Of a stretch of 64,000 bases of DNA, positions 49,827 through 62,014 are shown one piece after another. Origin of the DNA: Lantana camara (Eukaryota; Streptophyta; Magnoliopsida; Lamiales; Verbenaceae); NCBI GenBank assembly GCA_037501455.1, contig CM074857.1:109339501-109403500 (forward strand), in the 5' to 3' direction. Position numbers and translations under genes: made by a program. The notes under the pieces are model-generated. The model was not told where the DNA came from and did not search any database. It saw only the letters and a program-made list of their open reading frames with translations. Position 1 is the stretch's first letter. Each line of letters begins with the position of its first letter.

Positions 49827-51039
49827 TGTAACGCCCCGATTTTTCGACCATACAGGTGTGCTATCTCGAGAGTGCTACGTGCACATTTAATTTATTTAAT
49901 TATGCAAATTATATGTTTAATATATTGTTTATATGATATTCTTGAAAATATTTGAATTATTTGTTAAGTATGTGTTTGAATATTTGAACGTTATTAACTT
50001 TTTGAACCTGTTTTCGATCCGTTTGAGTTCGAATTTGTTTCCGATTTTTGTGAATACGTGATATGCATGAAATATGTGTTACAAATTTGTTTATATGCTC
50101 GTTTTATATTTTTGAACTTGTTTGACGTGGTCACAGACCATTTTTATGATTTAGGGACTTAAGGGCCTAATGAAAATTTAGCGCACCTTGGGTTTCGGAA
50201 GGTGTAACTTGAGCTCGGGAATTCGGATTCGAATTCTGACATGACCGTTGGACTCATTTCAATGATTCGGGTCTAATAGAACAAGCCTCATAATTTTCTA
50301 AGCCCATTTGAACCTCCGAAATTTGTCCAAACTGAGCCTCACGTGCAGGACTACCACCCTTTACTGTTTTGCCCGTATTTGACCCGTTACAACTCCGTTT
50401 CACCCGTTTCTTGAACCCTTATCTTTCTAACTCAACCCTCTACCCTCTCCAGTTTTCAGTTTCGGAATCCCACCCCAAGAGAAGAGAGACAATCAACTGA
50501 AAAAGGGAAGAAGAAAGAGAATCCCGTAACTATTCATCCTCATGCCATTTTGAGCTTGTAACTTCTTTGATTCTTCTCCGATTCAAGAGGTAAGCACATA
50601 TTATTGTTCTCCATCTCCTTATGGTTATTTTAAGCTATGATTTTTAGATTTTCATTAGGTTTTGAGCATGATTTGGGCATGAACATGAATAGTGAGGGTT
50701 TAGATGAATTTGTGAATAACTTGCTCCTCTTTGCGTCATTCTCTAATCTAACGCATGTTTTATGATCTTCTAAGCTTTCTTTATTCATACTTGGTCATGT
50801 GTATATGAAGATATTCCATGAATGTACTTTGAGCTTTTTGACAAGAAAACTTGAGTTTGATGATGATTTGTGCTTCCTTGTTGTGTCGGATGATTACTTT
50901 GAGTTGTGTGCTCGATTTTAACTCGTTTTTTAGTGTTATTTCATTGCCTAAGACCCTCCTCTCGATTTTCCCTGTTATGGTAGGTGTTGGGGTGTGTTTT
51001 ATGTGTGTTTTGCAGGTGGAATCACGAAGAAGACGAGCT

Positions 51040-51150
51040 CTGGGCCCGTTAACGCCCGTTAGTGCACTTGTGCACTAAAAGGGGGTAACGGGAGGCCACT
51101 GACTTGACTAACGTCCATTTTTGGATTTGTGGCTAATGGCCGTTAGTCAC
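51040..51150 (+). repeat. Palindrome array of LTR H
   Basis: Units with CTAACG/CGTTAG arms: GTTAACGCCCGTTAG (about 51046-51062), GGGGGTAACGGG, CTAACGTCCATT and GGCTAATGGCCGTTAGTCAC (51131-51150). Confidence 0.75.
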
Positions 51151-51640
51151 CTCGGCTTCCCAGTTTTTGTGTTTTGTTTGTTTCTTTGCCCGTTTTGTTC
51201 TTGTCCCTCCCCAATCTTGATCCTTGTGTGTTGTATGCTTGTTTATGTGTATGGATGGCCATGTTATGACTTGTTTATACATGTCTCTGATATGTTATGA
51301 TTATGAATAATGTGTTATGAGTTTATTTGACGTGTTATGGGATTATTGTGTGTCGTTAATACGATAGTATGATATTTGCTCCGATATGTCTAAGTTTGAA
51401 TGTATGTAATGTGCATTGCATCATATGCATCCATATGCATTAGCCGAGCATCTAATTAGTTCATATTGAGTCTAAGTGTGTCTTTTTTTGTTTGTTTTAT
51501 TCAGAGGATCATCCCGTTGGTGACGAGGTGTTTCCATAGGTGTGTTCCGGTTTGTCTTGTTCGGTTTGTTCGTCAAGGTGAGGTTTCCTTCTTTTAGTTA
51601 ATATGACCTACAACCCTACCTGTGTTTTAAGCCTGCATGC

Positions 51641-51642
51641 AA

Positions 51643-51698
<56 letters not shown>
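51641..51698 (+). repeat. (TA)n microsatellite
   Basis: About 58 bp of uninterrupted TA dinucleotides in LTR H. Its length is likely to be polymorphic. Confidence 0.9.
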
Positions 51699-51701
<3 letters not shown>

Positions 51702-52606
51702 TTAGATACGTGTTTGGTACGTATTTTATGGGAATTGGCCCGTTTATTATGAAGCTCCTTTGAAAAGGCTTTTATATATACGTAAACTATATTTTTGTTT
51801 GTTTGATTTGAAAAGGATTCGTGTGTGTTTCGAACTAGCGAGATATGGCTTTGAAAGATAAGTCTTTAAATTTTGAACTTCAAACTCTGAACTGGGACTC
51901 GGAGAAGTGGTATAGTAACTCGGGTCGACCATGGGGTCGCCGAGCTCTCCCATCAACACGACTCCACCTTTGAGAGGATTCGCCCAACCTCGGGAGGTCG
52001 AGGGGAAGGCAGGTTTTCTTGAGCCGATGGAGACACCATCGAAGGAGCGGGTAGGATCCCCCGACTCAATTATTGAACTTAGAACCGGGGATTGAGAGGG
52101 AGCCCCCTCATCCCCAAACAGAGAAGGTATTGACTTTGAACTTTGTATTTTCTTTGAATTTGAATATATATATGAAAGGAGGTTTGGTTGGAAACTCGTA
52201 CTCGCTGAGTTAGTGTGATTTCGATTCTGAACATGGTTCGTGAAATGGGAGTGGACTTCTAATTTCTAAAATTGGTTGATTTTGGCCTTCGGCCTTAATC
52301 TCTTTCCACATATATAGTATCACGGGATAAAATGTTTTAGAATGCAAAAACCACGCCCCGGTTCATGAACTCTTTGAATTTGAATATGCTCTGCTCTTAT
52401 ATATATGTACGTGTGAGTGTGTTAGCCCCCTCACCGGTCTTTAGGACTGACCCCTCCTCGTTGTTTTCTTTTTCCCCCTTGTTTCTTTGAGTTGCAGGTG
52501 CGGGTTTTTATTCGAGCTAGGCGGCGGTCTTTCTTTTGAGTTGTTCGAGTCTTGTAGTTAAGTCTTTTGCATACCTTGCATCTTTACTTTTCAGTTTGGT
52601 ACTATG

Positions 52607-55500
52607 TGTAACACCCCAAACGGAGGATGCCACATCACCCGCACTGAGACCCAAACCCGATCAAGAAATGGAAATCCATGCCCGAATCCGCATCAAAGCG
52701 AATGGGAGACAAACACACACGTTATACTAGGCGGATCTAACTCAACAAACTCAGAGCGCGGAAGCAATTCAAACATTCAACATCAGATAGAAGAAGCAAC
52801 TAAATCAACATTCAAAGCAAGTGACGGGTTCAACTAGCATAGATACCTAATCCCGAATATCAAATCTGAATAACGTAATAACCAACAAGTGCCACACAGG
52901 GCCGAATACGAATGCCACATAGGGCTACAGAAAGGTAAAGTATAATCTCAAGTCTACAAGTCAAAACATAAGTAAAGTGTATGAAGGACAAATGCAACTA
53001 GAAAGGCTAGACTGACGAAGTGTAACTCAAAGGACTCACTCCCCGCCTAGCAACGCCAACAGACCTGCAACTAAAAGGTTAAATGAGGGGTCAGTCAACT
53101 TGACCGAATGAGGGGGCTAATGCATACCCACAATATATATATAAAGCATAACACAGATCAAAAGAAGGGAATCATGAACCGGAGATAGGTGTTGCATACC
53201 AAAGACATTCCCAAAAGTACCCCGAAAGATAGATATATATAAGTTTTAGAAAACATTTCAGAAACTCTATCTCGATTCACATTTCCCAGACAGACACAGA
53301 ACATATGCTCGGCGAGTACGAGCTTCCAACCTTTATTCTTCATAACATATCTAATTATAAAATATAGAATCAAATCCAACCGCTACACCAATGATGGAGG
53401 AAATGTACCGTCCCCAAACCATCCAGAATAGACAAACCCTCAAGTGGTAGCTAACCCACAGGAGCGCTCCCCGGCTGTACACCGAAGGCTCAAGATATCA
53501 CGTCTCCCCTATCTCCCTGAGTCACCCCATGATATCTCAAATGGAGACTATGCACAGGCCGAGCCCTGACGGCCCTATACCATCCCAGGGATTCCTTACC
53601 CATAGCTCCTCGGATCCATAACAGAACAGAACAGAACAGATACCATATATCATGGCTAACTCGCTACAGAACAGAACAGATCATAACATAACATAACTTT
53701 CCAAAACAGCTTACATATGCTTTCATATCTAATTTTTCCAAAACAGAGCTATTTCACAAGGTCATAAACATATCATATCCAACACATACGTATTTATAAT
53801 AAGGTATACTCGTAGGCAAGGGTAGAAATCAGCATGTAAAGGCCATAGGTCGCATAGCTATACAAAATCCTAAACCTCACCTCGTAGTAGTAGAGTCTAA
53901 GAGTGTGAAGGGTCAAACACTCTAAACCTCGGGCTCACCAGCACCACCAAACTCTGTAACAAGACATACAAAAGCCCAAACTTAGACTCTACATTAACCA
54001 AGTCAGATGCACGGTGTACAAAGTATGAATGACATGCGAAATGGAATGATGCTTATCAAGTTGGTTACAAGAGACAATTCAAATATTCAAGTAATCATGC
54101 AAGTAATGAAGTATTAATGTTCAGAGATGCATTCCAAGTTATATCGTAGCATACAAGTCAAGTAGCAACTCAAATGAATCAAATACGCACGAAAAAGCAA
54201 GTAAAAAGGTTCACAGATGCATGGGAACGGCCATTCCCATGCATAACATAGCATGGGAACGGTCCTTCCCATGCCAAGGCCAAGCGAGAATGGGAACGGC
54301 CGTTCCCAGTCTAAGCACACATGGGAACGGTAGTTCCTATGTTCGGTCCCCCAAATCCAAACCCTAGCCCGGAAGGGCCGTTCCGGACTTAATACACAAA
54401 AGGGAACGGTCGTTCCGGTCATGAATCTAGAGCAGAAGCTTGACAGCTTTGGGAAAAAGAAGGGGAAGACCAAAAACATCAATCCAACACGAAATCAACC
54501 ATAAAATATCACGAAATTCTAGTATAACATCATATAAATCATGCTTAGCATCAAAACATCAATTAATTCAAGTTTAGGAAGGTTTTTGACCAATTTCTCA
54601 AACACCCATTTTCATAAATTTCAAGCTTAAACATGAATGTATGAATTCCTAGTCTTCCTTACACGAATTTCCAGCAACTAGGACACATAAGGAGCATTCA
54701 AATCACCAAGGCTTGCTTAAGGATTCAAGAGTTCATCATAATCTTCAAGTTGGGCATAAATCACCAATTTTCACATGATTTCTCCATTCAAGCTCATGCC
54801 AACAATTTCATGCTCAAATCCAAGAATAGGAATGAAATACTCATCAAAAGAGATTCAAAACTTACCTTGTCTTGTGAAGGAATGAAGAATCAAAGAATAT
54901 GAGCTCTTAGAATGAAAGACGCTTCAAGTCTTGATCTTCTCTTGAAGCTTCTCCATGAGTTTTTCTTTGAGGCTAACTTGTGTGGTTTGAAATGAAATGA
55001 AAAGGGGATCTAGGTTATGTAGTGGCTGATAGTTTTAGGTCAAGATAAGAAAACCGGTTTAAGTAATCCCGGTTCAAGTGGACCGGTCAATAAAAGAGAT
55101 AAAGGCCCAAACGGTATCCACAAATTGTGAAATAAATTCCATTGGACTCGAATCATTGAAACTAACACAATGGAGGTGTCAGAATTCAAATTCGAATTCG
55201 CGAGCTCATATTGGTCCTGAATGATCCAAACTCACCTAACTCATGTTAGGCCGAAACACATAAATAGGTCCAAGTCCTATTTAAATCCAACTCCAACAAT
55301 TAATTCGAATTCATCCAAGTTCCATTCTTAGGTTGTCATGTAAGAATTCATATTTTACCGTTTTGGATTTTAGTCAATTAAGTCACATTTTCAATCAAAA
55401 TTGGAATTAAACACATAAAAAAGGAATTAAATCACATAGGTTCGTAAGGTAAACTCTCTCGTGGCGCATACCTGTACGATTTATCGGACGGGGCGTCACA
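52607..55500 (-). mobile_element. Solo gypsy LTR I
   Basis: A 2894-bp minus-oriented LTR, TGTAACACCCCAAACGG to CGGGGCGTCACA, with a perfect CTATG duplication (52602-52606 and 55501-55505). On the minus strand the donor-like CAAG|GTAAGT is at 54865 and the acceptor-like TTGCAG|GT ends at 53065. It is nested in LTR H. Confidence 0.92.
54216..54421 (-). repeat. Palindrome array of LTR I
   Basis: Seven units with GGGAACGG/CCGTTCCC arms, for example 54220-54241, 54252-54272, 54292-54309 (TGGGAACGGCCGTTCCCA), 54322-54340, 54368-54386 and 54400-54420. The arm sequence resembles that of LTR 0. Confidence 0.88.
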
Positions 55501-55693
55501 CTATGTATAAGATTATGATTTCAGATTTGAATTTTGTTACTTGTATGATTTATTTGGCCCGGGGTAGGCATGGCATGTATAATTTGACTTGTTTTACTCT
55601 CGGTACATATGCATGTATAACTGTATGTTTGTGATCCTGTTGCTTCCGCCTTTGATTTGACTTTTTCTGTGCACTCTATATTAGGGTCTAGAC

Positions 55694-57294
55694 TAGGAAT
55701 GTAAACGAGACGAGCCCGTTCGCGAACCTAGCGAGCCGAATCAATGAAGGTTCGGGCTCGAGTTCGAAGTAAACGAACCCGAATCAAACCCTGGCTCGGT
55801 TCGTTGCCTTCACGAATCGAACTCGAACCCATTCTTTCTAAAATTTAGGTTCGCTAGCCGACTTGCGAACCCTAATATTTTAATTAAAAAAATAATATTT
55901 ATTATATATAATATAATTAAATATGTAATATACTATATATATTTTTATTTATAATTTATATAATATATTATATATATCTAATATATTACATTAAAAAAAG
56001 AAAAACATTAACTTTTATACATCTCTCTTTTTTCTTTTTTTTTTTGACGACACTTTTATACATCTCTCTCATTTCAAGAGAAACATTTCAAAAGAAAGTG
56101 TCTCTCTCTCTTCCATTTTAGATCTGACGAAGAAAACCCTAGCCCCAACTCCACTTTTCCCTCCGCCGCTGCCATCCCAACCATCCGCCGCAGCACCGCG
56201 CCGCCGCCGTCCCAACCATCAACCGTCTTGACTTGCGTCGCCCACCACCCAGCCCCCAAATCCAGCTATCTCTCAGCCATCGCGAGTCGCGACCACCTGC
56301 GCCTCCACCACCACCACCAGCGCAGCTGAAACGTCCAGGTCCAGGTCCAGGTAAATATTGTATCATCTTTTTTCATAGGTTTAATTTAATTTTTCTTGAC
56401 TTGAGAGATGACTTCTGTTTTTCTGGTTTGCGCCATAGAAAATTTTTCTTCATTTTTTTCCTCCGGGTATGTGAATGAGGAAAATGAACTCAATGGTGTA
56501 TGTTTTTTGAGATGGTGATGTATGGTCTGTTGTAAAATTACTTGAAATGTTGATATGAGGAATTAGGAAAATGACCTGAATGATGCTCTGTTTCTTTAAT
56601 GTTTTTCTCCTTGAATACTTGCTTTGAATTTATTTTAACTTTTCTATTTATGAATGGTGAAAAATGTATTGAATGATGGTTTGCACTTTGCAGCAAGAAT
56701 GGTGGTTTGAAGTTGATGGTCTGGTAAAGTTCCCTTGCTAGACTTTGTTTTAAAATTCATGAAGAGTAAAGTTGTCTTCTGGAATATTTTGTATGTATAT
56801 TCTGTTGTTTCGATTTGTTTTGAGCAAATGCTGAAGAAAATCTTTTGGTTAACAGGTTGCAGTTAAATGGTTGGAGGAAGACTTGGTTTCAAAATTCATG
56901 AAGGAAGAAGAAGTCATGTTAAATTTGTGAATTGTAATTATGTTCAAGTGTTTAATGTTGGATTGTAATTGGCAGATTTATTTATCTGGGACTTTAATTC
57001 TATTCAAATGCTTATATCTTAATGTTTGGTACATTGTAAATCTGTAAACAGCAATAGTTGGTAAGACAATCTCAAACCCGAACTCGAACTCACGAACCGA
57101 ATCAATCGAATCAGTTTCACGAACCCACGAACCGAACTCGAAGTGAACCCTGTCACGAACCGAACTCGAACCTAATTTTCTTATGTTTGTCAGGCTCGGG
57201 TTCGAGTTCGAGTTCGTTAAAAAACCTTACGAACTGAACTCGAACCTTAAAAAAAGGCTAAGGTTCGGCTCGGCTTGATTCGTTTACATCCCTA
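55694..57294. mobile_element. Non-autonomous hAT element
   Basis: 1601 bp with ends TAGGAATGTAAACGAGACGAG and (reverse strand) TAGGGATGTAAACGAATCAAG, and an 8-bp duplication GTCTAGAC on both sides (55686-55693 and 57295-57302), the size made by hAT transposases. Subterminal regions carry many GAACTCGAACC/GGTTCGAGTTC motifs in both orientations, probable transposase-binding repeats. The centre holds an AT-rich tract and a GC-rich, Pro-codon-like stretch (56130-56350). No transposase is seen. Confidence 0.92.
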
Positions 57295-57437
57295 GTCTAG
57301 ACCACCTAGCTTAGGAGAGATTTTATTTGTCTCCCGTTTGCTATAGCTTGGTGCGTGTGCGGAGTTCCCATTTCGTTACACGTATCGGGCTATGGTGTGG
57401 GGGATGTAGTGCTCTTCGCTCGAGGTGCTACATCAAC

Positions 57438-58540
57438 AAAATAAACGCCAACAAGCACCACCGGGAAAAGGACAAATGGAACAAGTCTCTTTGGTCTATA
57501 GAGAGTTCCAAACCAACAATCCCCCTGAAATGGTTTGGAGGTGAAGGTATCAAGGCCGAGGAATGGATTCCTAGGATCTCAAGGATTTGAGAGAATTGCT
57601 CGGGGGCATCACGAGAAAGGGTGATTTGCATTTCTCATTTAGTTTAAGGTCGAGCTTCAAATTGGCTCAAGGAAGTGATATTGGTGTTAGAGAAGTCCGG
57701 GGAAGAGTTCACTTAGGAGAATTTCATCCGGGAGTTCCTTAGTGAGTACATTCTTTCTGGTGCGAGAGTAAGGAGACTTCAATAATTTTTGGAACTTAAA
57801 TAAGACTTGAAGATGATGGATGATTATATGTTGGAGCTTGAGATATCGGGCCCTTATGCTACACACATCACCGATGACTACCGACTTAAAGTCTGAAATT
57901 AGGTACAAGGGTATAGGAATGACATTCAACAAGCTCTCCAAGCTTTAACGGTGAACACTTGGTCAGAGTCTATGAGAAATGCGATTCAAGATGAGATGTA
58001 CAAGAAACGGTGGTAGTCTCACACCTCTTATTCGGGATAAGGATCCGGTTCAAGTTCGAGCTCGAGCAAGAGATCCATGCCACAAGATGAGCTTCCGATT
58101 TGCAAGCCCCAACGATTTCAAGATGTCAACAACACCAAGAGCAAAAAGATTCCGCTACCGAAGATGGGTTCAATGCCCACTTTACCAGTACCAATTCGTT
58201 CCTCCTATTGCCAAGGCCGAATCAAACGGAAGAAGTTATAGGAAGAGTCGGGTGGATGCTTCAAGTGTGGAGAGTTGGGACATAAGGTAAATAGCTTGCC
58301 CGAAGATCAAGAATTTGAGGCCTTTGAACACCGTGACTCCGTGACCCTGATTCGAGTTCGAGTCGATGCTTTAGAAGGTAAAGAAGTTGATGCGGAGTTT
58401 GACACTACCGTCATGGTGAAAGGTACATTAAGCATTCATAGCATCACATTCATGCATCGTTTGATTTTGGGCAAACCTACTCCTTTGTTGATGCTTGCCT
58501 TGTCTCTTATGGTGCGCTTGCCTGTTGCTTGTGTATGATG
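57438..58540 (+). pseudogene. Gag remainder and protease-upstream remnant of element J
   Basis: This resumes the gag broken by LTR H. Frames are shifted several times. Recognisable pieces are the gag core stretch WFGGEG..AEEWIPRISRI (about 57529-57590), a zinc knuckle GCFKCGELGHK (about 58256-58288) and the stretch before the protease, ALEGKEVDAEFDTTVMVKGT (58361-58430). The DxG protease site is not preserved. No reverse transcriptase, RNase H or integrase sequence follows before LTR K. Confidence 0.8.
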
Positions 58541-59060
58541 CTTGCTCATTACTTGTGCTTGATGCTTGTTGATGCCTAAGTTGTCCGAAGAGGTAACTTC
58601 GAGTGTACGAGAGCTTTAGTCATACAGTGAGTTGAGGGTTGTGATTTCTAATGGGATTCCAAGGTGAATCAACAACTGTGGGAAGGTGCGGGTGGTGAGA
58701 ATTCGGTAACTACACCACTCATGTATCTCCGAGCTCTTGAGTTAGCTTAAAATGAATCAAATGGTGTGTGATGAATCTCATTTAGACCCTCTCATCGTGC
58801 GAGACATTCGAGCTGCTCTTAGCCCAGAACCAAGATCGTGAAGAAGACACTCCACTAACACTTTGAAGAAAGAGATCGAACCCCTTGTGCTAGAAGACAT
58901 TACAGGGCTAATCCTTATTAGGACATCATGAACGTCGAACATGGGATGAATACGGGAAGTTTCTCTTACTTGAAACTTGAGCGGGGGGAACCTCGGGACC
59001 AGGTTCTCTTAAGGTGCGAGCCCTTAAAACCGGACCAACCATTCTTGCTCCCCATTTCTT
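58541..59060 (+). other. Non-coding tail of the internal region before LTR K
   Basis: No supported frame. The block CTCGGGACCAGGTTCTCTTAAGG (about 58992-59014) parallels the end of the decayed element at 21174-21194. LTR homology starts near 59060-59100, so the polypurine tract and first few hundred bases of LTR K appear deleted. Confidence 0.5.
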
Positions 59061-59616
59061 CTTTATCTCGTTCTAAGGGGGACGAGAAGATAAGAGATTG
59101 GCTACTATTCACACCCAATCTTTGAGCTCAAGATTTTGATTCCGTCTCTCGCCCGATCAACGATCTGAGGTAAGCTTTGAATTCCTCTCTTCGAGTGCAA
59201 TGTTTTCTTCCGATTGAATCCTGTTTTTAGTGCTTGAATCCATACCTTTGTTGAAGATGATGAATAGTGTAAAAATGTGGAAAAATTGCTTCTAATGCCT
59301 CCATATGTGATCTAATTCAGCTAGGTTCGAAGTATGTTGTTAGTGTGATCTCCCTCTTCGTTTATTCATTGAAATTTTGTTCGTTGCTTGCTTCTAACTT
59401 GAATCACCATTGATGGAGCTTGAGAATTCTTCCATCCTAACTTGTTTTATACTTTGATTCATGAGTTTAAAATGTGTCTAAGTTGTTAAGCATGAAATTT
59501 GGGGCTTAAGTATGCATTTAGGTGTGTTTTGTGGTTGTGGTTGTGTTGTTGCCGAGGTGCCTTCCCTTTCCTTTCTTTAGTTCGCCATTTTTGCTTCCTT
59601 GGAGCTTGGAGAAGAG

Positions 59617-59828
59617 GGTGAGACACACCCGTGTCTCACCACAAGCTTGCCTTGAGCCACGACCGTGTATGGCCGAGGATCTTGAACCATTTGCATCTGA
59701 CTTGAGACACGGTCGTGTCTCAAGTTGGGAATTATGGGTCGTGTCTCCCTTGAAGCTTGTAGCTTCTGTACTGAGCCACGGTCGTGGATCAACTTACTCT
59801 TTAAGGGAGACACACCCGTGTCTCCCCC
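59617..59828 (+). repeat. Palindrome array of LTR K
   Basis: Five units: 59617-59640, 59655-59675, 59701-59724 (CTTGAGACACGGTCG..), 59771-59790 (GAGCCACGGTCGTGGATC) and 59804-59828. Arms are GAGACAC or GAGCCAC with CCC or GGTC cores. Two units are near-perfect 24-bp palindromes. Confidence 0.9.
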
Positions 59829-60551
59829 TTTGTGTGAATATATGTGCGTTGTTCATTTGGTTTTGTTTCCTACATTTATTCTACACTTTTTTCTCTCCCC
59901 AAGCATGATCCTAACTTAAATCATGATATGATATGAATATGAATTGATGTATTATGAGGTGTTTTATGATTTTATGGTATGTCCTAAGTGTTTAAATACG
60001 TTAAGTGTTCATAAACGATTAAGTGCTACCATATGCATTTCATTTGCGCTTGTTTGCTTTAATTGTGCATATGAACATCTCATAACGTATTTTATGATTA
60101 TGTTAAGTTATAAAATGTTTTCTCTTGCATGAAATTAATTTGAATATGTGCCTTGCCTACGTGTTTGAATCCCCTAAGTGCATACACATACGTCGTGCGT
60201 CTATGTGGTTCATCCTTGGGTCTAAGTCTTGTATTTTGTCTTCAGTTTGTCCAGGTGCACCCGGGGTGGTGTTTCGTGAGCCGTGTTGATTCCGGGGTGG
60301 ATCATTTATCTTGTTCTCAACTTTATCGGTGTAAGGTGAGGTTAGGTTATAGTTAAACCCTATTGAAACGTGCTCGTTTTCTACTCATGCGAACTATAAC
60401 CTTAAAGTATAAGTAAATACGTGCGAGATATGTAATTTTATGACTTTGCTATTCGTTTGCAAGTATGATACGCTATGTACAAGCCTACGTACACTTGTTA
60501 TGATTCGGTATGATTCGTTACATTTTGAACATCAAACCACACTTCAAACCG

Positions 60552-60914
60552 GAATTAACTGCAAAAAAAACCCCGTGTTTAACAGAAAAAGCAAAAAAAA
60601 CCTTGTCATAAAAAAATTAGTCTAAAAAACCTTATATTTTTTATTTTTTGCACACCACCCCCTTATTTCATTTGGTCAAAGAACGGGCCCATTTTACCTA
60701 AATTACCCTTATGACACATTTCACACAAAAAGATTAATGTTCTCTCATTTTTTTCAAGAAGAAAAACATATAAAAAGATAATTAGATTAAAAATTTTATA
60801 ATTTACGATACATTCTTAAATTATACAAACATATTTATTAAAAGTCTTAATAAATTAATATATATATATAATATTATAATAAAAATTATATAAATATATA
60901 TTATACACTAATTA

Positions 60915-60955
<41 letters not shown>

Positions 60956-62014
60956 CATATATATATATATAAGAAAATCCAAAAAAAAGAAAAAAAAGAG
61001 AAACGTTTATTCCTAAATTCTTTGTCTTCAACGCAGTGCCCCCTCCCCCCCGACCACATTGTCCGACTGCCTCCATAGGAATTCACCACCGCCGCTACCG
61101 TTATCGTTACCGTCGTAGCACCACCACGAAATTTGGACACCATCATAATCGCCTCCCCAGACTTCCAGATCAGCCGTCTAACTCATTCATCTGTTCACCA
61201 CCGCCGCGTTGTTGTTCCTAACGCCACCACCAACATCAACTCCATCGAAATTTCGTCGCCTCCCCCAAGTTTTCAGGTTCGCCATCCAACTCCTCCACCC
61301 GTTCACCACTTCCACGTCGGTATTCCTACCGCCACCACCAACATCGCCTCTACCATCATCGCTCAAAGACCTCCACCAAACTTCCAGATTTGTCGTCCAT
61401 CACCCCAAGACCCAACCCATACACTTGGTGATTTTGTGCGATTCAAAATTTGTGTAAGTTTTTATTTTGGAGTTTAGATTATGTGTGATTCAAAGTATGT
61501 GTGAGTTTGGATTTTGTATTTGTGCTTGTAGATCTGAGTTTGATGGTGGTTTTCGTTGTTGTGGTGGTGAAGGAAAATAGGGGGAAGATAGTGGTGTAGA
61601 AGAATGGAGGTGGAGCTGAAATTGGAGGTGGTCGGTGGTAGCGTGGAGGCGAAATGAGGGTGGTGGTCCGACTGCGGTGATGGTGTTGTGCCGGTGGTTT
61701 AGATGGTGGTCTGATGGAGGAGGCGCGTGTTGTGTATATATATAATTATTTTATATAATTATGTTTATATATATAGATACATAAAAGATATATGATTGAA
61801 TAAGGATAATAAAGGGGCAAAATAGTCATTTCGCATGGAAAAGTGGAAAAAACTCAATTTTACATGCAATCAATGCGCTTGTAATACACTTGCTGAACTT
61901 GGTGTTTTTTTTGCAAAGAAAAAATAACATGAGGTTATATAAATGAATTTTTTTTATGACAGGGTCTTTTTTGGTTATTTCGTCTAACACAAGGGGTATC
62001 GATGCAATTTTCTC
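60552..62014. mobile_element. Non-autonomous Mutator-like element
   Basis: 1463 bp flanked by a 10-bp duplication CTTCAAACCG (60542-60551 and 62015-62024). Ends are GAATTAACTGC on the left and GAGAAAATTGC on the right (reverse strand), and similarity continues for about 60 bp, including the shared CCTTGTCATAAAAAAA / CCCTGTCATAAAAAAA. Inside lie a (TA)n (about 60918-60950), a CCACCGCC-rich exon-like stretch (61030-61440) that contains a roughly 115-bp tandem duplication, and a GGTGG-rich stretch (61540-61720). No transposase is seen. The GC-rich interior could be captured host sequence. Confidence 0.85.

Larger units (their letters stand above)
49827..57432 (+). mobile_element. Solo gypsy LTR H (hosts LTR I and a hAT element)
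   Basis: An LTR from TGTAACGCCCCGATTTTTCG to CGAGGTGCTACA with a perfect TCAAC duplication (49822-49826 and 57433-57437). It is about 3.1 kb after removal of LTR I and the hAT element. Donor-like AAGAG|GTAAGC is at 50590 and acceptor-like TTGCAG|GT ends at 52497. It disrupts the gag gene of element J. Confidence 0.92.

Noticed and set aside
54114..54482. 122-codon minus frame rich in WERPFP-like repeats
   Set aside because: Peptide repeats come from the palindrome array of LTR I, which reads openly on both strands.
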